Source: Gammaproteobacteria bacterium (lineage in GTDB: Bacteria > Pseudomonadota > Gammaproteobacteria > JACCYU01). Taken from it: a stretch of 52,322 nucleotides of DNA. Shown one piece after another: positions 1 through 11,507 of this stretch. Under the pieces are notes generated by a model that saw nothing but the letters and a program-made list of their open reading frames with translations, did not search any database and had not been told where the DNA came from. Position numbers and translations under genes: made by a program. The DNA lies in NCBI GenBank assembly GCA_013696315.1, contig JACCYU010000008.1:1-52322 (forward strand), read 5' to 3'. Numbering within the stretch: position 1 is the stretch's first letter; each line of letters begins with the position of its first letter.

Positions 1-599
1 AGCGGGGCTATATCCGCGAAGCGGCGGCGGCGTGGGAGCGGCGCCTGCATCCGCTGGGTGTTAATATCATCCCCATCACGCCCCATTCACGGGTATGGCG
101 CAAAATCCGACGCGAAATTCACACCTACCGCGCGCCGCAAGCGGCGGGTTTGTGGAGCAATCTCTGGATATGGCGTTCGATCGCGGGCGTGGCGGTGCTC
201 GCATGCGTCGGGCTGACGGTATGGCAGACCGCACAGCCGCCGCCAATGACGCCAATACCCGCCTACGTGGCGGTGCTCGTGGATGCACAGCAGGCGCCGG
301 CGATCGTCGCCACCGCGTCGCGCGATACGCAGCGCCTGACCGTACTCATGATGCAGGCGCCGAAGCTCGGCGCGGAATCGGATTTTGAGTTGTGGGCGAT
401 TCCCGGCTCGGGCCAGGCGCCGGTTTCAATCGCTGTATTGCCCAGAAATCACGAGATCCTGATTGATCTCGACGATCACGACAGACAAGTGATTCCCGCC
501 ACTGGCGCGTTCGCGATCAGCCGCGAACCGAAAGGCGGTTCGCCCACCGGCGCGCCCACCGGTCCGGTGGTGTATCAGGGCGAACTTGTGACGCTATAG
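1..599 (+). CDS. Anti-sigma factor, RskA/anti-sigma-K type (5' partial)
   Basis: The reading frame is open from the first bases of the window, so the start and the N-terminal zinc-finger-like part lie outside. The visible protein begins with a cytoplasmic segment containing AAAAWERRLHPL, a pattern usual just before the membrane span of RskA-type anti-sigma factors. One transmembrane helix follows (about WSNLWIWRSIAGVAVLACVG). The rest is a periplasmic domain of about 120 residues with LTVLMMQAPK, FELWAIPGSG and ISREPKGGSPTGAPTGPV, all typical of the RskA C-terminal domain. The known family role is to hold an ECF sigma factor at the membrane until a signal triggers proteolysis. The cognate sigma gene would be expected just upstream, outside the window. 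A TTG at 150 could be mistaken for the start, but it lies at the membrane helix and would remove the sigma-binding part. Confidence 0.85.
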   Translation, partial: RGYIREAAAAWERRLHPLGVNIIPITPHSRVWRKIRREIHTYRAPQAAGLWSNLWIWRSIAGVAVLACVGLTVWQTAQPPPMTPIPAYVAVLVDAQQAPAIVATASRDTQRLTVLMMQAPKLGAESDFELWAIPGSGQAPVSIAVLPRNHEILIDLDDHDRQVIPATGAFAISREPKGGSPTGAPTGPVVYQGELVTL

Positions 600-755
600 T
601 GGGCTTTACCGGCGGCCAGGGCACGCGTTTTGCGTAAAACTTTCGTCGCGCATGTAAGAAGTATCCCTGTCCCGGCTTGTGTCACCATCGAGCATGTATT
701 CCGACAGCAAGGTCAATCAACCCGCCGCACTGGCGGCGCTTTCGGAGGGTAGTCA

Positions 756-1172
756 ATGAGTGGCAAGATCATAAAGAGTGAAACGCAGTGGCGTCAGGAA
801 TTAACGCCGGAACAATTTAATGTTTGCCGGCGCAAGGGCACGGAGGCGCCATTCACCGGTGCGTACTACGATGCCAAAGGCCAGGGCGTTTACCTGTGCG
901 CATGCTGCGGTAACACGCTATTCGACTCTGACAATAAGTTCGATTCCGGCACCGGCTGGCCCAGTTTTCGGGCGCCCGTGGATGGGAGCCACGTCGATAC
1001 CGAAGCCGACCTGAGTCACGGCATGCGGCGCGTAGAGGTCACGTGCAGTCGTTGCGACGCGCATCTGGGCCATGTGTTCGACGACGGTCCGGCGCCCACC
1101 GGGCAGCGATATTGTATTAATTCCCTGGCGCTGGATTTGCGCTCAGACGACGATGATTGCGAGAACGACTGA
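756..1172 (+). CDS. msrB: Peptide-methionine (R)-S-oxide reductase MsrB
   Basis: This 138-residue protein has the normal MsrB length. It reduces the R epimer of methionine sulfoxide in proteins, as cytosolic oxidative-damage repair. Two CxxC pairs that bind structural zinc are visible (CACCG near residue 48 and CSRC near residue 97). The family signatures GTGWPSF and [10 protein letters not shown] are present, and the catalytic cysteine sits in RYCINS near the C-terminus. The ATG at 756 follows a good ribosome binding site (GGAGGG at about 745). The gene appears monocistronic and converges with gluQ. Confidence 0.95.
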   Translation: MSGKIIKSETQWRQELTPEQFNVCRRKGTEAPFTGAYYDAKGQGVYLCACCGNTLFDSDNKFDSGTGWPSFRAPVDGSHVDTEADLSHGMRRVEVTCSRCDAHLGHVFDDGPAPTGQRYCINSLALDLRSDDDDCEND

Positions 1173-1372
1173 GACCCGTCGCCACGCCCCACTGTCACGC
1201 CGTCGCCCATGAGTTGAATCGGGTGCGCATGGTCGCTTCCATGGACACCAGGCCCCAAGGCACCGCGTCTGCAGGCTGGTTGTCGATCTGGTCGGCCAGC
1301 AAAAACGTCGCCGCCGGGTTGGAATCGCCCCGCACCGCCGCTTCCTATTACCCAAGCGCAAGCGCCGCAGGA

Positions 1373-2341
1373 TCAGTTCGGAGCGCGCGCGTTGTCGTGC
1401 GGTTCGATGTCGCGCAGCTTCGGAAGTCTTGCAGCAGCCCAGTGCGTGACGGCCCAGCGCCAGATGTCATCGAGCGGCGCTACGCATAGCGCGGACGGCG
1501 GTCGGTGATTGAGGAAGGTGAGTGCAGCGATCAGCTCTGGCACGGGATCGCGCAGAGAGAGCGGCTTGGCGTGCGTTTGCTTGCTGAGCTTGAATCCCCG
1601 TCTGTCCACCGCCACCGGCAGATGGAGGTGGCCCGGCGTGGGCAACCGTAGCAGTTTCTGCAGATGAATATGTCTGGCCGTGGTGTCTAGCAGATCCGCG
1701 CCACGCACGATCTGCGTAATGCCCTGCTGGGCATCGTCAACCACCACTGCCAGATGGTAGGCAACGAATCCGTCCGCGCGGGAGACAAGAAAATCGCCGA
1801 CCTCTGATTCCAGGTGCTGACAACAGCTGCCAAAATGCTGGTCATCGAAGCAGATCGGCTGGTTGTGTGTAATCACGCGCAAGCTGCGACCGCTCGTCAG
1901 ATCGCGGTTACGGCAGGTGCCTGAGTAAATGATCCCGAACGCGCCGGGATTGCCGTTGACTTCGACCTGTCTGCGGGTGCAGTTGCAGTAATATGCCTGA
2001 CGGTCGTTGACCAGACTATTCAGGGCCGCAAGGTAAGCTTGTTTGCGGTGGCTTTGATACATGACGTCGCCGTCCCACCGGAAACCATAGACTTCCAGAG
2101 TGCGCAAGATGTTCGCGGCGGCGCCACGCTGCTCCCGCGGCGGATCGATATCATCGATTCGCACGCGCCAGAGCCCGCCGTTGCTACGGGCCTGCAAATA
2201 GCTGCCAACAGCCGCGATCAGCGAACCAAAGTGTAGTTGGCCAGTGGGAGAAGGCGCGAAGCGGCCGATGTAAGCAGCCTGGGCGGCGGGGTCTGTGAGT
2301 GCCTGTGCGCCGCCAGCCTGGATGGGCGCGAGCTGTGTCAT
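1373..2341 (-). CDS. gluQ: Glutamyl-Q tRNA(Asp) synthetase
   Basis: This is a 322-residue paralogue of the glutamyl-tRNA synthetase catalytic core without an anticodon-binding domain. It attaches glutamate to queuosine at the wobble position of tRNA-Asp. The class I signature appears as GRFAPSPTGQLHFGSLIAA near residue 30, where HFGS replaces HIGH. The KMSKS-like loop is KLSKQ near residue 255. Zinc-ligand cysteines are visible in YCNC and further on in SGTC. The gene follows dksA on the same strand after about 117 bases, the classical gammaproteobacterial arrangement, so the two are probably cotranscribed. Confidence 0.93.
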   Translation of the reverse strand: MTQLAPIQAGGAQALTDPAAQAAYIGRFAPSPTGQLHFGSLIAAVGSYLQARSNGGLWRVRIDDIDPPREQRGAAANILRTLEVYGFRWDGDVMYQSHRKQAYLAALNSLVNDRQAYYCNCTRRQVEVNGNPGAFGIIYSGTCRNRDLTSGRSLRVITHNQPICFDDQHFGSCCQHLESEVGDFLVSRADGFVAYHLAVVVDDAQQGITQIVRGADLLDTTARHIHLQKLLRLPTPGHLHLPVAVDRRGFKLSKQTHAKPLSLRDPVPELIAALTFLNHRPPSALCVAPLDDIWRWAVTHWAAARLPKLRDIEPHDNARAPN

Positions 2342-2458
2342 CGTGCTGAGAAGGACAGCGGTTACGGCTACGGCAGAGAGGTCGTTATTTAGCCCTTGAG
2401 CTTGCGCGGTTCATCGGTTGGTCTGGCGACCTTTGGATGGAAAAAATAACAGCGTCCT

Positions 2459-2920
2459 TCAGGCGCTCAGCTGCTTTTCCTTGATTTCCTGCAGCGTCTT
2501 GCAGTCGATGCACAAGGTTGCGGTGGGCCGCGCCTCCAGCCGGCGGATACCGATTTCGACCCCGCACGCCTCGCAATACCCGTATTCCTCGGTTTCGATG
2601 AGGTTCAGGGACTCGTCTATCTTTTTGATCAGCTTGCGCTCGCGATCACGGGTGCGCAGTTCCAGGCTGAATTCCTCTTCCTGTGTGGCGCGATCCGCCG
2701 GATCGGCGAAGTTTGCGGCGTCGGTCTTCATGTGATCGACGGTACGATCGACTTCCTCCATGAGTTCCCGCTTCCAGGTCAGCAATATCTGGCGGAAGTG
2801 CTCGTGCTGAGCCTCGTTCATGTACTCTTCGCCGCGTTTGGGCTTATATGGTGTGACTCCACCCACGGGCAATGTCGACAACCCCGCGGCCTTGTTTGCA
2901 ACCGTTTTCTTCACAGCCAT
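2459..2920 (-). CDS. dksA: RNA polymerase-binding transcription factor DksA
   Basis: This 153-residue DksA binds in the RNA polymerase secondary channel and acts with ppGpp in the stringent response. A central coiled coil is visible around residues 40 to 110, including FADPADRATQEEEFSLELR; its tip carries the functional DPADRAT-type acidic motif. The four-cysteine zinc finger is CEACG and CIDC near the C-terminus. The N-terminal extension is lysine-rich and slightly long (MAVKKTVANKAAG). Transcription runs towards gluQ. Confidence 0.96.
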   Translation of the reverse strand: MAVKKTVANKAAGLSTLPVGGVTPYKPKRGEEYMNEAQHEHFRQILLTWKRELMEEVDRTVDHMKTDAANFADPADRATQEEEFSLELRTRDRERKLIKKIDESLNLIETEEYGYCEACGVEIGIRRLEARPTATLCIDCKTLQEIKEKQLSA

Positions 2921-3001
2921 TTCTGCTTCTCTCCCGTCAAAATAGGTCGGCTTTCATAGCAAATAATCGGTGCCCGCGCAAGGGTATGTTTAAACCTTTG
3001 A

Positions 3002-4408
3002 TCAAGACGGCCGCCGAAGTAGTTCTGAACCCGATTCTTGAGCCCTCTGGCGCGTCTTGCCGGTTACCTTCGCCCGCAGGTGGCCGCGAGCCAGTCGAAT
3101 GTCCAGAGGGTCTCCCACCGTGATTACGCCGCTGTCCCGCACCACACGATTATCATCGGCCCGTGTCACCAGCGCATAACCTCGAGCCAGCGTCTTTAAC
3201 GGACTGACCGTGTTCAGCGTGGCGCCAGCGTTACTCAACCGTTGGCGGCGAGTCTCCATCTCCCTGTGCTGGGCGACCCACAAACGCTGTGCCAGTTGCG
3301 AATGCCGCGCCGCAGCGCTCATTAGCAACGAGCCTGGAGCACACTGCTGCAAGCGCATTGTTGGTTCGTTCAGGCGGCCCTTAAGTTCCTTGAACACATA
3401 ACGCGCCGCCAGTTTCAAGCGCAACTCCAGGCCATCGACGTGCTGCATTTGTCGCTGTACTCGCAAAGTCGGATGCTGGTGGCGGAGGCGACCCCGCAAC
3501 CATTCAAGAGTCTGATCAACGCGCTCCCTGTGTCGCCGCAGACACAGCTCCAGCTGTTGTTCGTATCCAGCCAGGCGGGACATCAATTGGGGTCCGTCCG
3601 GCGTTGTCAGTTCGGCGGCGGCGGTCGGTGTAGCGGCGCGTTGATCGGCCGCGAAGTCGGCGATGGTAAAGTCGATTTCGTGGCCTATACCGCTGACCAC
3701 CGGGATGTCGCAAGCTGCAATCGCGCGCGTGACGACCTCGGTGTTGAATGCCCATAAGTCCTCCAGCGAACCGCCGCCCCGGGCCAGGATCAACACATCG
3801 CAGTCCTTGCGCCGGCTGGCGGAGCGCAGCGCGTCGGCTATCGCTGCGGCGGCCGCTTCACCTTGTACGGGTACGGGATATACGATTACAGGCAGGGCAG
3901 GAAACCGGCGGCGCGCTGCGCTCACAATGTCACGGATGGCTGCGCCGACCGGCGACGTTATAACACCCAGACAACGCGGAAACGGCGGCGGCAGTCGCTT
4001 GCGTTGCACATCGAACAAGCCCTCGGCGGCGAGTTTTTGTTTGAGGATCTCGAATGCGCGTTGCAGGGCGCCCAAGCCCGCCTCTTCCATGTGGTCCACG
4101 GTCAACTGGAATTCGCCCCGCGGCTCATAAAGTCCAACGCGCGCGCGGAGCAGCACGGCCAGCCCATCGCGCGGCCGGAAACGCAGGTACATGTTCTGAT
4201 TCTTGAACATGGCGCAGCGCACCGCGGCTGCGCCATCCTTGAGGGTGAAGTACATGTGACCTGAACCTGGCGTAACGAGATTCGACAGTTCGCCTTCTAT
4301 CCATATGAGCGGGAAACTTGCCCCCAACAACAAACGCGCCTCGCGATTGAGGCGGGACACGCTGTAAACGTCGCGCTGCACGGCAAGAGTTTCGAGTAAA
4401 TCGGGCAT
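3002..4408 (-). CDS. xseA: Exodeoxyribonuclease VII large subunit
   Basis: This 468-residue protein is close to the usual length (about 450). With XseB it degrades single-stranded DNA to oligonucleotides in the cytosol. It has an N-terminal OB-fold nucleic-acid-binding domain with LIWIEGELSN and GHMYFTLKD (residues 35 to 60). The catalytic region contains GVITSPVGAAIRDI, RGGGSLEDLWAFN and PVVSGIGHEIDFTI. The coiled-coil C-terminal part ends near LARGYALV. The gene is divergent from guaB. The small-subunit gene xseB is not in the window. Confidence 0.96.
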   Translation of the reverse strand: MPDLLETLAVQRDVYSVSRLNREARLLLGASFPLIWIEGELSNLVTPGSGHMYFTLKDGAAAVRCAMFKNQNMYLRFRPRDGLAVLLRARVGLYEPRGEFQLTVDHMEEAGLGALQRAFEILKQKLAAEGLFDVQRKRLPPPFPRCLGVITSPVGAAIRDIVSAARRRFPALPVIVYPVPVQGEAAAAAIADALRSASRRKDCDVLILARGGGSLEDLWAFNTEVVTRAIAACDIPVVSGIGHEIDFTIADFAADQRAATPTAAAELTTPDGPQLMSRLAGYEQQLELCLRRHRERVDQTLEWLRGRLRHQHPTLRVQRQMQHVDGLELRLKLAARYVFKELKGRLNEPTMRLQQCAPGSLLMSAAARHSQLAQRLWVAQHREMETRRQRLSNAGATLNTVSPLKTLARGYALVTRADDNRVVRDSGVITVGDPLDIRLARGHLRAKVTGKTRQRAQESGSELLRRPS

Positions 4409-4522
4409 GCAGGCAGCCTAATGAATCAATGCCGGAGATTCCAGCGGTCTGTGTGGCCCCCAGTTAGAGTGGGCGATCGAGCGTAAGAATTCATGCGGGT
4501 GAGCCGTCGCATCTGCCCCTGG

Positions 4523-4551
4523 TTTACCCGCTTCAGACCACACTCTATAAT
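4523..4551 (+). promoter_or_regulatory. Sigma70-type promoter of guaB
   Basis: A perfect TATAAT at 4546-4551 is preceded by TTTACC at 4523-4528 with a 17-base spacer, about 28 bases before the guaB start. A purine-rich ribosome binding site (GAGGGG) follows. The promoter was identified by eye only. Confidence 0.55.
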
Positions 4552-4561
4552 GAAAAATTGA

Positions 4562-6040
<1,479 letters not shown>

Positions 6041-6135
6041 CGCGCTTTAGCGAGTCCCGATACGATTCGCGCTCACTGCGTAGGCGCAAAGAATAACCGT
6101 TGTTGTGTCAGCGAGTAGGTCCGATCGCATTCACG

Positions 6136-7707
6136 ATGGATATCCAGCCCCATCTCATTCTGATCCTCGACTTCGGGTCGCAGTACACACAGCTGATCGC
6201 GCGCCGCGTGAGGGAAGCTGGTGTGTACTGCGAGATTTTGCCCTGGGATGGCGTGGGTGATGCGCTTGCTTCGAGTCGACTCCGGGGTGTGATCCTGTCT
6301 GGCGGCCCGGAGTCCGCGACCGTTGAGATTCCACCGCGGATTTCGCCTGAACTATTTACGCGTGGGGTGCCGGTGCTCGGCATCTGTTATGGCATGCAGG
6401 CAATGGCCGCACAACTGGGCGGCAGGGTCGAGGTCTCTGTCAAGCGGGAGTTCGGCTATGCGCAGGTGCGCGCCCACGCGCATACGCGGCTGCTTACCGA
6501 CATTGAGGATCACACGTCACCGGAGGGCTACGGGCTCCTGGATGTGTGGATGTCGCACGGCGACCGGGTCTCCGCGCTACCGCCCGGCTTTGAACTTATG
6601 GCCAGCACATCCGGCTCGCCGATTGCCGGTATGGCGGACGAGCGTCGCTCATTCTATGGGTTGCAGTTCCACCCCGAAGTTACGCACACGTTGCAAGGCG
6701 TCAGGATACTGGGAAGATTTGTGCATGATATTTGTGGCTGTCCGCAGTTGTGGACTGCGGGCAATATCATCGACAAATCGATCAACGACTTACGCGACCG
6801 CATCGGCGCGGATGAGGTCATTCTCGCATTGTCCGGCGGTGTGGATTCGGCAGTAGTCGCGGCGTTGCTACACCGTGCGATAGGGGCGCAACTGACCTGT
6901 GTATTCGTGGACACGGGGTTGTTGCGCCTGCGCGAAGGCGATCAGGTGATGACCACACTGGCGCGGCACATGGGTGTCAGAGTAATTCGGATCGACGCGG
7001 AAGAACGGTTTTTGAGTGCGCTGAAGGGTGTCACTGATCCTGAAGCGAAACGAAAAGTCATAGGCAGGGTGTTTGTCGAGATATTTGACGAGGCTGCCCC
7101 CAGGCGCGCGGATACTGCGTGGCTCGCGCAAGGCACAATTTATCCGGACGTAATCGAGTCGGCCGCTGCCAGCACCGGCAAGGCGCGACTCATCAAATCT
7201 CACCATAACGTCGGCGCACTGCCTGCCGGCATGCGGCTTAAACTGGTGGAGCCGCTGCGCGAACTGTTCAAGGATGAAGTACGCAAGATCGGTCTAGAGC
7301 TGGGCCTGCCGTCGGAAATGGTGCATCGGCACCCGTTTCCGGGCCCTGGGCTGGGCGTACGGATCCTTGGCGAGGTAAAAAAACAGTATGCTGATTTGCT
7401 GCGACGGGCTGATGATATATTTATCACCGAGCTGCGCGCGCACGATCTATACCGGCAAGTATCCCAGGCATTTGCCGTGTTTCTGCCCGTCAAAAGCGTT
7501 GGCGTCATGGGCGATGGCCGCTGCTACGATTATGTTGTGGCATTACGTGCAGTTGAAACCCTTGATTTCATGACCGCGCGCTGGGCGCATCTACCCTACG
7601 ATTTCCTGGATCACGTGTCGCGGCGCATCATCAATGAAGTGAATGGAATCTCGCGCGTCACGTATGACATCTCAGGGAAACCGCCTGCTACCATCGAATG
7701 GGAGTAA
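6136..7707 (+). CDS. guaA: GMP synthase (glutamine-hydrolysing)
   Basis: This enzyme of about 523 residues converts XMP to GMP with glutamine and ATP. The class I amidotransferase domain comes first: [18 protein letters not shown], nucleophile cysteine in [10 protein letters not shown], and His/Glu in FHPEVTHT. The ATP-pyrophosphatase domain has the P-loop [15 protein letters not shown] near residue 235. The dimerisation domain ends with PPATIEWE, as in the family. The frame also reads upstream to a TTG at 6100, but the ATG at 6136 matches the conserved N-terminus. The end overlaps the tadA start by 10 bases, which suggests translational coupling. Confidence 0.97.
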   Translation: MDIQPHLILILDFGSQYTQLIARRVREAGVYCEILPWDGVGDALASSRLRGVILSGGPESATVEIPPRISPELFTRGVPVLGICYGMQAMAAQLGGRVEVSVKREFGYAQVRAHAHTRLLTDIEDHTSPEGYGLLDVWMSHGDRVSALPPGFELMASTSGSPIAGMADERRSFYGLQFHPEVTHTLQGVRILGRFVHDICGCPQLWTAGNIIDKSINDLRDRIGADEVILALSGGVDSAVVAALLHRAIGAQLTCVFVDTGLLRLREGDQVMTTLARHMGVRVIRIDAEERFLSALKGVTDPEAKRKVIGRVFVEIFDEAAPRRADTAWLAQGTIYPDVIESAAASTGKARLIKSHHNVGALPAGMRLKLVEPLRELFKDEVRKIGLELGLPSEMVHRHPFPGPGLGVRILGEVKKQYADLLRRADDIFITELRAHDLYRQVSQAFAVFLPVKSVGVMGDGRCYDYVVALRAVETLDFMTARWAHLPYDFLDHVSRRIINEVNGISRVTYDISGKPPATIEWE

Positions 7708-8189
7708 CGCCGTCCGTTGGCGATGCTGACGCGCGCTGGATGACGCACGCGCTCGATCTCGCGAAGCGTGCGCTCGGGCAAGACGAAGTGCCGGTTGGAG
7801 CGGTACTGGTTCTCAATGATGAACTACTGAGCGAAGGCTGGAATCGGCCTATCGGCACCCACGATCCTACGGCGCACGCCGAAATATGCGCCTTGCGGGC
7901 GGCAGGCGAAAAGGCCGGAAACTATCGTTTGTCGGGCACCACGCTGTACGTCACTCTGGAGCCATGTCTCATGTGCGTTGGAGCCATGATTCACGCGCGA
8001 ATTGCGCGTTTGGTGTATGGCGCCGCCGACGTAAGAAACGCAAAGGGCAGTGGTGTCAGATGCTGGATGCAGTCGGGCCGCCATAACCATCATATCGAAG
8101 TAACAGGGGGCGTCCTTGATAAAGAGTCCGGCGATCTGTTGCGGGCCTTCTTTTGGGGGCGCCGGTCGGCGCGACATTCTTGGAGTTGA
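7698..8189 (+). CDS. tadA: tRNA-specific adenosine deaminase TadA
   Basis: This 163-residue zinc-dependent deaminase converts A34 to inosine in tRNA-Arg(ACG). The active site appears as TAHAEICAL (zinc histidine and the proton-shuttling glutamate) and as [10 protein letters not shown] (two zinc cysteines). The N-terminal helix [12 protein letters not shown] and [10 protein letters not shown] are typical. The ATG lies inside the 3' end of guaA. The gene looks intact. Confidence 0.95.
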   Translation: MGVTPSVGDADARWMTHALDLAKRALGQDEVPVGAVLVLNDELLSEGWNRPIGTHDPTAHAEICALRAAGEKAGNYRLSGTTLYVTLEPCLMCVGAMIHARIARLVYGAADVRNAKGSGVRCWMQSGRHNHHIEVTGGVLDKESGDLLRAFFWGRRSARHSWS

Positions 8190-8436
8190 CCCATTTTCGT
8201 GGAGACCTTAACTACTTGTGCAGGAGAACGTTATAATATTGCCTCCGGGCGCGCTGGGGCAGAGTATCTTTGAATATTGCAGGACCAAGTTCCAGTGTTG
8301 CGTGCGTGATCGACGCCATATGGTTAATCCCACCTGAATGCACCTCTGCGGCCGCCACACGTTCTGCGGGGTTATTCGCTTGACCTGCAGAGGCAAAAAG
8401 AAAGCAACTAAATCTGCCCGCCAAAGGAGAACGACG

Positions 8437-8905
8437 ATGAAAAGTATAGTCAGGCATTGCACGCAGTCACCGATGAAACTTCCCCAACTATTGCTGCTCG
8501 TATTGGCCGTGTCGCTTGTGGCTCCTGCAATTGCTCAGGACAACGCAACAAGCAATATGGAAATCCTGCGCGAGAAGGTAGCAGCCGACAAAGAAGCTGC
8601 TGGTCGCTGACAACATGAATCTCACACAAGCAGAGGCGAAGGGGTTCTGGCCCGTGTACCAGGCGTATCAGCAGGATATGCGCGACATTAACGAGCGGCT
8701 CGGCAAGGTCGTTGCCGAATACGCCAAGGCCTATCACAAGGGTTCGGCGAATAACGAGACGGCGAAGAGACTGGTCGAGGAGGCGCTGGCGATCGAGGAG
8801 GCAGAGGTCAGGTTAAAGCGATCCTATCTGCCCCGGCTAGAGAAGGTGCTTCCGGAGACTAAGGTTGCGCGATACCTGCAGATCGAGACCAAGATCCGGG
8901 CGTGA
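8437..8905 (+). pseudogene. Small secreted helical protein, interrupted by a one-base frameshift
   Basis: Translation would start at the ATG at 8437 behind a strong AAAGGAG site, giving a signal peptide (LPQLLLLVLAVSLVAPAIAQ). The first frame stops at 8610. The next frame continues the same protein without a gap. Removing one A from the run at 8590-8592 turns ADKEAAGR-stop into ADKKLLVADNMNLTQAEAK. The repaired product is about 155 residues, mostly charged helix, ending at 8905. I recognise a recurring family of short periplasmic helical proteins but cannot name a function. The clean single-base nature favours a sequence error over an old pseudogene. Confidence 0.7.
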
Positions 8906-9839
8906 ATGCGCTACGAACTCGCTGCGCAGATTCCGCTCGTGTACTGACCGGCCGCCGACGAAACGTCCGCCAAAGGCGCGCGGCGAGCGAGATGTCACGC
9001 TGCCAGCAAAGCAAAGGGTAAGTAGAAGCTCCCATACCCAAACGTCCGCTCCGAGCTACTATAGATAATGCTCGTGGCTCATCACTTCCGAATTCGTTTG
9101 CCAGTGTCTAAGTATGAGTTGACCCTCAACCCCGCTTCATCTCGAAAGGCGTCCCCGACTAACCCTCCACCGAAGCGAGTCAAGGCGAAACAGGCTTCTG
9201 ATAAGACGTCGTCCACGCGAGCAGGCACCACAGCTGTGGCCCTGGAGTCACGCGGCTACGAGCAGGTTCAATCCAACGTTTCATTTCCTTTGTGATTCCG
9301 GGCTCCCACGAGCCAGCGTGGTCTTTCTGCTCGCGTCCTGAAAGGCCGCCATCAGCGCGGTGGTAGAGACTCCGATCATAAGCACCCCATTGATGGCCTC
9401 TAGCGGCCCGAGAAGCATTGTCAGATAAAGTGTTGATTATGAGTTTAACAACGCCGATTCACGTTTACGATGACCTCCACGCGCGTCTGCGGCACACGAG
9501 GCCAGGCACGCATCCAATGAGACTATCCCCTGTTCAAGAGGAGATGTGCGACGGCCAGTGGCGCCCGGTTTTATCGATACCGACATGACGCGCGCGATGC
9601 CGGAGGCGCGGCGCAATGTAACCGTCAACGATAGCAGTTACTGGCCCGTTATTTGGCTGTTCCGCGCGCTCTGTGTCCGCAGCAGCTAAGTTCTTATATT
9701 TGTCCTCTATGTTACGATTCCGACATAATTGTTGAGACTAACCGCCGTTAGCTGATGAACGGGCCGGATGTGTTGACTGCGGTATTCGATGCTGATAGGA
9801 AATGTGGCTCCAGCAAATACGTAAGCAAGTCAGATTTAT
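8906..9839. other. Gene-poor spacer before tRNA-Ser
   Basis: No intact gene is supported over these 930 bases. Short open stretches occur on both strands (for example minus-strand codons ending at about 9081) but none has a convincing start and family. One recognisable remnant, of an ion-channel gene, is listed separately at 9281-9436. The stretch borders the integrated element and looks like eroded DNA. Confidence 0.5.
9281..9436 (-). pseudogene. Remnant of a two-helix ion-channel protein (C-terminal end)
   Basis: The minus-strand frame between a stop at 9437-9439 and a stop at 9281-9283 encodes about 51 residues including LLGPLEAINGVLMIGVSTT and ALMAAFQDASRK. This resembles the last transmembrane helix of small bacterial potassium-channel-like proteins, where LGPLEAINGVLMFG follows the selectivity-filter region. 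The pore helix and the TLGYGD filter are missing upstream. I judge it a truncated relic. The assignment rests on recall of the family pattern, not on a search. Confidence 0.4.
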
Positions 9840-9929
<90 letters not shown>

Positions 9930-10021
9930 AAATCAAATAGTTAGCTAGGAGTTTGGGGCAGGGTGTCGCGTTTCCGATGGCGAGTTGCTAACCAATTCGT
10001 CAGGTTGGATCTGCAAAGGCG

Positions 10022-10681
10022 CTACGCCACGCGGCGTCCAGCTTGAGGGCCGCCTCTTCCTGACCGGTCGTTACCGTTACCAGCAAAGGGACATAAAGGC
10101 GCGTAGCCTTTGCTGCTTGCTGCGTCTAGAAGCATCATGGTTTCGTGCTCATTGAGCGCGCGCATTTCATGTCGATCCGGGCGTGGCGCCTCAACTGCAT
10201 CGGCCGGGTTGCGCACCATGACCCGCCATTTAATCGCCGTCTTTGAGCGCGAGCTTAAGCACGCGATGATGATGGAGTAACGTCTGCTCAGACAGCGCAC
10301 CTTTCCCATTCAAGCGGCCGGCCTCCCGCGTCTTCGCATAGCACTCTTCAATGTGCAGCGGACTTAGCTTCGTAAGTGGGTAGTTGCCAAGCGCCGGAAT
10401 CAAGTGCCCTCGGCATATCGCCGCGTATCGAAGGTAGGACTTGGCGGCTAAGTTGGGCTTGGCGTAAGCGTCTAACCAGCGTTCGAGATAATCGCGAACG
10501 TTCTTCCTGCGCTTGTCTTCTTAGTGCCGCGCACGGTGTGCCAGGACTGCGTGCGCTTCCCGTGCTGATCAAGGCCTAGACTGATGATTACGGACCACGA
10601 GCTCTTGCCGCGCTTGCGGAGGTGTCCTTTCACATTGATTTCTCCTGTTTGCGGCCAAAGGCGTGCGCGAACTGTAGCCAC
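10022..10681 (-). pseudogene. Tyrosine-type site-specific integrase, frameshifted and truncated
   Basis: Three minus-strand frames together give one integrase. Positions 10681-10472 encode an arm-type DNA-binding N-terminus (GHLRKRGKSSWSVIISLGLD). The middle, around 10330-10250, reads GRLNGKGALSEQTLLHHHR in another frame. Positions 10230-10022 encode the core-binding to catalytic transition (VMVRNPADAVEAPRP, ALNEHETMMLLDAA). At least two frame changes are needed. The coding sequence stops close to the tRNA, so the catalytic part with the Arg-His-Arg-Tyr residues is missing. Its position at the attachment repeat fits the integrase of the bracketed element. Confidence 0.8.
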
Positions 10682-10896
10682 AGGGCGCCGAGCAAGTTGT
10701 TCGGCACGATGTATGGCGCCAACTTGCCTTGGGGATTCCGGAGCACGCGGGTCGATACCTTGCCGTCTAGCGCCTTACTCAACGCCCTTTGAAGATACTC
10801 GATCGCGGGCTCTATGACGTCACCAGGCGCTACGCGATCCAGAAAGTCGCGGCTGCCAAGGTCCGCTCTGGCGTGCGCCTTGCTGAAAACAAGCAC
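10630..10896 (-). pseudogene. Phage-associated hypothetical protein fragment
   Basis: This 88-residue frame contains VIEPAIEYLQRALSKALDG and NNLLGALWLQFAHAFG. That pattern is known to me from uncharacterised phage and island proteins which normally continue with a cysteine-rich segment. Here it ends abruptly (GRKQEKSM) where it overlaps the start of the integrase remnant, so it is probably truncated by a deletion. I assign no function. Confidence 0.4.
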
Positions 10897-10910
10897 AGCA
10901 TCATCAACCC

Positions 10911-11114
10911 ATGTCCGTCCCCGGCGCCGTCGAGCGCACCGAGCGGGCTGTTGCCCAGTTACCCGAACACCTGCGCGCTGTAATCGTCGAGAAATATACC
11001 TGCGGCGGCCCGCGCGAGAATGACCACGCCAAACACCTGGGACTCACTTTAAGTGTCTGGCGCATGCGCCAAACCTGCGCCCTACATTGGCTGCTGGGGC
11101 GGCTGAGCCGATAG
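10911..11114 (+). CDS. Small sigma-region-4 or antiterminator-like helix-turn-helix protein, possibly truncated
   Basis: The 67-residue product contains AVAQLPEHLRAVIVEKYTCG followed by AKHLGLTLSVWRMR. This is the layout of a sigma-70 region-4-like or phage late-regulator-like helix-turn-helix. Such short proteins occur near the regulatory end of prophages. It is divergent from the integrase side. No good ribosome binding site is visible and the N-terminus may be lost. Confidence 0.4.
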   Translation: MSVPGAVERTERAVAQLPEHLRAVIVEKYTCGGPRENDHAKHLGLTLSVWRMRQTCALHWLLGRLSR

Positions 11115-11507
11115 CGCCGTTATATTTCCCGGAGTGCCAGCGGGCCGAATGGCACATCGCCGGATCGGTGACGATGAGAGGCGTAGCGAAAGCGAGTCTT
11201 AACAGGGCGATCAGTCAGCGCACGGCGCTCTGTTCGCTGATGCGCATGCCGCGCACCGTGGCGGCGCCGCTGCTGGGGCGCATCGTCGGCATCATTACGA
11301 AACGGTATCCTGAAAGGTTGGCGCGGCCTGGGTGGACCTAATCGGCCGCCGCAGACGCTGGTCAAGTCGGCGAGTGACCCATAACCCCGACCGGCCGGCG
11401 GCACCGTCCCTTTGGGGTCGCTCCCTTTGGGTGCGTGGCGGTGGACGAAGGCGGCAAAGGTGATTCTTGCTTGGCTCGTGTTTGTGGCAAATACGAGATC
11501 CTGCGCA
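11115..11507. other. Element interior without supported gene
   Basis: About 390 bases inside the bracketed element carry overlapping short frames on both strands (for example minus 11404-11120), none with recognisable protein character. I interpret it as eroded coding DNA. Confidence 0.4.

Noticed and set aside
150-599. TTG at 150 as the start of the anti-sigma gene
   Set aside because: The frame is open to the left edge and the upstream codons encode the normal juxtamembrane segment, so the gene is truncated by the window.
8232-8237. TATAAT after tadA as a promoter for the small secreted protein
   Set aside because: No acceptable -35 hexamer at the right distance and about 200 bases from the start codon.
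9068-9295. 75-codon plus-strand frame in the gene-poor spacer
   Set aside because: Low-complexity Ser/Thr/Lys-rich translation without start signal or family.
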